Below are positions 13,050-15,769 of a DNA stretch of 15,769 bases, piece by piece (the first letter of the stretch is position 1; each line of letters opens with the position of its first letter). The notes below the pieces were generated by a model. That model was not told the origin of the DNA. It searched no databases and saw nothing but the letters and a program-made list of their open reading frames with translations. The stretch comes from Calditrichota bacterium (GTDB taxonomy: Bacteria > Calditrichota > Calditrichia > RBG-13-44-9): contig JAJRXE010000081.1 in NCBI GenBank assembly GCA_024276455.1, positions 1 to 15,769 of the forward strand, given 5' to 3'. Both the position numbers and the translations under genes were made by a program.

Positions 13050-15769
13050 TTACCGAATCAGCATGATTTTTCTTGCCTGGTTGTAATCTCCGGACCGGAA
13101 AATAACGAAATAAATTCCGCTGGGCAAACTGTTGCCGGATTGATCTTGCCCATTCCAGTGTAGTTCATAAATTCCGCCGGGCAGGTTCCCTTCGAAGAGT
13201 TTACCAACCAGTTTCCCCAGCGCATCGTAAATTTGAATGCTAGTCTTCTGAGGCGAATTGACCCAACTGGGAATGGAGAATTTGATGGTGGTTTCCGGAT
13301 TAAAAGGATTGGGGTAATTGGGAAGTAATTCGTAGCGTTTGGCAACAATGTCCGTCTGATTTATGCTTTCTCCCAACGCGTTGGGAACAACCTGCACGGT
13401 TGAATAATAATTTTTCCAGCCGTTCAGATCCACGTTGATGAGCCGGTAATAATAGGTCTTGTTGTTTTCCACCTCCTTATCGGTGAACTGGTAGGAAGTG
13501 GGCGCACTGGTATTGCCCTGCCCTCTTAACTCGGGATAGTATTCATAGGAAGCCAGCTCCTGGAAAGGTCCTTCTTTACTGGTGGCTTTTTCAATAATAA
13601 AGCCGAGGTTGTTCACTTCTGATTCAGTGGTCCAGTGCAAGAAAACTTCCCGGTTTCCGCCGATAGCCTGGAAAGAACTGAGCGTTACCGGCAGCGGATT
13701 ATCGCCCACCGAGGCGATGGCAAAATCGGAGAGGGTGCTGAGTCCGGACACGGTAATGTAGGGATTGTTCCGGGTGACGGTGGCGCCCAGGTCGGTTTCC
13801 ACATCCTGCCAGGCAGAGCTTTCGTTGTCGCGCTTGAGAATATGGAGGGTATTGAAGTTAGTGATGCCGGATACCCCGGTGAGGTCAAATTTAATATCGT
13901 AGGTCCCCACGCTGGTGCCGGCAGAGGCCACCACCGTCCAGTTGCGGTCGCGCGAAATGGTGGTAATACCGGCAGGCAGGGAGCCGACAATACCGGGATC
14001 ACCGGATTTTTTGTAGGCTGTGAAATAACTGGCTGTGGTCACTCCGGAAGGAAAGGTGAGCGCGACCCCGGAGTTTTGAATGCTGAACTCGCTGGTTCCT
14101 TCCCCAATCTGGTAAGTCGGTGTGGCCGAAGCCACCGCTACCGGATTGGTGCTGCCGCCGCTGGGCTCGGTGGTCACGTCCAGAATGATGGAACCGGCGG
14201 AATAATAATTTTCGCCGGAAGATTTACCACGGACAACAAATTGGTAGGTGGTATTGGCGGTTAATCCGGTCACGTTTAAAGTGGTATCTGTGCCCACATA
14301 AATGGGAGTGCCGTCCTGGGTTACTTCGTATTCCGCCGAACGGCCGGACCAGTGCAGCGTCAGAGAGGTGCTGGTGATGTTGTCGGCGTAAAAGTAGATC
14401 GGGTCTTCAATCGTGCCGGCATGGCCGAAGGCTATTCGCCAATTACCGGTACTCCCAGAGGCTTCGCAATATTCATCGAAAATACAGAAAGTTAGATCGT
14501 CGGCGGGATCAATGCCAATGCCGGAATAATCGCCCCAACGGTTACGGCCACTACCATCAATGTGGACATAAGTACCTTCGCCCGCTTTTAATTCCTTGGT
14601 AGCCAGCACCGACCCCGGGGCACCACTATTTTGATGAACCGTATAATAGGCACCCGGATAAATATTGTCTCCCGAAGCGGCGAAACCGATAGCAACATCA
14701 CCGTCCTGGTTGACCGCGATAGCCGGGTAAAAGGTATAGGTATTGGTACCCAGATCTTCGGCTCCGATAATGCCGCGATCGTAAACAGTCAGGTTGCTTA
14801 AATCCGATGTATTGACCCCAAACCAGAAAGCAGTAGCATCGCCGGCATCATCGCCGGTTTTGGGATTAATGGTCTGGGCGCCCCAAAAAATATTGTCGCG
14901 CCAAATACAGCTCTGGGCGCGTCGCCCTCCTGTGTTTATCAAACCTATGCCTGAGCTGACTCCCGGTTGGGGAGCGTCGGGTACACTGGCATTTTCATCG
15001 TCGTAATCTCCCAGATTCACAAAACTGGCTGAGAATGTTGGAGTGGTGGTGGGATTTTGAATCCAATAGAGATGAATATAATCTTCCCCCGTGTCGGAAT
15101 CGTACCACCCAGCACTGTACAGAAAAATGGCGGCATTATCCGGCGGGGTTCCATGCATCCGGGCTGGTTGAAAGGTAAAATCACGACTGCCAGTGCCACC
15201 AATTTCTAACCAGGGATCATAAACATTGTAAGTAGAGGTGCCACCCTCGTAAAGGCCACCGCTGCCAATACCTTTGTCGATAATCCAGAGTAAGGAAGCT
15301 TTAAAACCGCCCACAAAAGCAAACATATTGCCGGAAACGTAAATGGCGCCTTCACCAATTCCCAGAGTAGGATAATCTAGCCAGGTAGCAGTATCATTAA
15401 AGGTCTGGACAGTATTTATTTTTTGATAATACCAGGTTCCATTTGGATCCGAATCGTCGGAAACAGCAATGTAAAGATTGGAAGATTGGGTATTGTCGTC
15501 TTGATCGACGGCAATTACCACAAATCGATCCTGGTACATATCATACAAACAACGGGGGTCGAAAATCGTATATTCGGGATTGAGACTGGAAAAAAACGTT
15601 GACAGGGTTTGACTATATTGATTAGTGCGATCTTTGGTGTACCATTCGATGTAGCTGTTGACACAATAAAGGGCATGGGAAGGCCCAGCCGCACCGATTG
15701 GATCGGGGGGTATTAGCCCGGTTGTTGCCATGTCTACACCGAGCGTTACAGTGCCAATCAAATCATGGG
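13050..15769 (-). CDS. Large secreted protein, propeller-like domain plus Fn3 and T9SS type A sorting domain (N-terminus cut off)
   Basis: Probable cell-surface or released protein exported by the type IX system. The frame runs open to the right edge, so the signal peptide and start are outside; at least 905 residues remain. From the first TTG codon at 15761 as residue 1: residues 12-450 look like a beta-propeller of sialidase-like type (SPPD-type opening IPPDPIGAAGPSH, several LxxxPxxGxG/YxS repeats, and RWGDYSGIGIDP at 408-419, a motif I know from such proteins). A fibronectin type III domain covers about 452-533. A beta-rich linker spans about 540-685, then a second Fn3-like unit begins at PLPVTLSSFQA (689-699). 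The C-terminus, about 810-903, is a Por/T9SS type A sorting domain: NYPNPFNPETTIKFSIP, then GIYELHWNGQD, LPSGIYFVIFRSG and a final basic-hydrophobic KIMLIR. No catalytic residues were recognised, so the function is open. It converges on the cytochrome operon and shares its terminator. Confidence 0.87.
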   Translation of the reverse strand, partial: HDLIGTVTLGVDMATTGLIPPDPIGAAGPSHALYCVNSYIEWYTKDRTNQYSQTLSTFFSSLNPEYTIFDPRCLYDMYQDRFVVIAVDQDDNTQSSNLYIAVSDDSDPNGTWYYQKINTVQTFNDTATWLDYPTLGIGEGAIYVSGNMFAFVGGFKASLLWIIDKGIGSGGLYEGGTSTYNVYDPWLEIGGTGSRDFTFQPARMHGTPPDNAAIFLYSAGWYDSDTGEDYIHLYWIQNPTTTPTFSASFVNLGDYDDENASVPDAPQPGVSSGIGLINTGGRRAQSCIWRDNIFWGAQTINPKTGDDAGDATAFWFGVNTSDLSNLTVYDRGIIGAEDLGTNTYTFYPAIAVNQDGDVAIGFAASGDNIYPGAYYTVHQNSGAPGSVLATKELKAGEGTYVHIDGSGRNRWGDYSGIGIDPADDLTFCIFDEYCEASGSTGNWRIAFGHAGTIEDPIYFYADNITSTSLTLHWSGRSAEYEVTQDGTPIYVGTDTTLNVTGLTANTTYQFVVRGKSSGENYYSAGSIILDVTTEPSGGSTNPVAVASATPTYQIGEGTSEFSIQNSGVALTFPSGVTTASYFTAYKKSGDPGIVGSLPAGITTISRDRNWTVVASAGTSVGTYDIKFDLTGVSGITNFNTLHILKRDNESSAWQDVETDLGATVTRNNPYITVSGLSTLSDFAIASVGDNPLPVTLSSFQAIGGNREVFLHWTTESEVNNLGFIIEKATSKEGPFQELASYEYYPELRGQGNTSAPTSYQFTDKEVENNKTYYYRLINVDLNGWKNYYSTVQVVPNALGESINQTDIVAKRYELLPNYPNPFNPETTIKFSIPSWVNSPQKTSIQIYDALGKLVGKLFEGNLPGGIYELHWNGQDQSGNSLPSGIYFVIFRSGDYNQARKIMLIR

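Noticed and set aside
13635..14264. Plus-strand reading frame (about 209 codons) inside the T9SS protein gene
   Set aside because: It is Gly-rich and low in complexity, has no ribosome site, and lies opposite a clear domain-bearing frame.
1..15769. Mobile elements, CRISPR arrays, tRNA or rRNA genes
   Set aside because: I looked for transposase motifs, terminal inverted repeats, regularly spaced repeats and cloverleaf-like or rRNA segments and saw none.

Overview
The window reads as chromosomal DNA of a Gram-negative, anaerobic or facultatively anaerobic bacterium of the FCB supergroup. A Calditrichota-like (Caldithrix-type) organism is my best guess, but no rRNA or marker gene is present to prove it. 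The evidence is a lipid A-type acyltransferase (outer membrane), a large secreted protein ending in a type IX secretion sorting domain of the NYPNPFNPxT...GIY kind, secreted c-type cytochromes, a porin-like protein ending in Phe, and fermentation enzymes. Coding density is high, most genes have clear AGGAGG-like ribosome binding sites, and no insertion sequence, tRNA, rRNA or CRISPR array was seen.

Layout. (1) 1-671: 3' part of an LpxL/HtrB-family acyltransferase. (2) 855-3086: soluble PAS-PAS-GAF histidine kinase with a Cys-rich first PAS domain. (3) 3163-4527: malic enzyme, followed by a strong hairpin. (4) 4667-5440, minus strand: unrecognised protein whose C-terminal half looks like a degenerate receiver domain with a CxxxCxxC cluster. 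(5) 5441-6139: the only long gene-free stretch, AT-rich. (6) 6140-6526: stand-alone CheY-like response regulator. (7) 6808-8799: ptb-buk pair (phosphate butyryltransferase and butyrate kinase). (8) 8838-9050: CopZ-like HMA protein with its Shine-Dalgarno in a hairpin loop. (9) 9149-12916: flavodiiron protein, secreted pentaheme cytochrome c and a secreted monoheme cytochrome fused to a predicted outer-membrane beta-barrel (Cyc2-like), all closely spaced on the plus strand. (10) A perfect 15-bp bidirectional terminator at 12992-13029, then the minus-strand T9SS-exported protein, whose N-terminus lies beyond the right edge.

How they fit together. Malic enzyme supplies pyruvate, and Ptb-Buk can turn acyl-CoA into acyl-phosphate and then acid plus ATP, so the middle of the window is fermentative energy metabolism. 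The cluster at 9149-12916 looks like a redox module. The flavodiiron protein would reduce O2 or NO in the cytoplasm, the pentaheme cytochrome would carry electrons in the periplasm, and the cytochrome-porin would hold a heme at or in the outer membrane. The pairing of the last two, 25 bp apart, is the most interesting feature: it suggests a small outer-membrane electron conduit related in architecture to the iron-oxidising cytochrome Cyc2. Direction of electron flow and substrate cannot be read from sequence.
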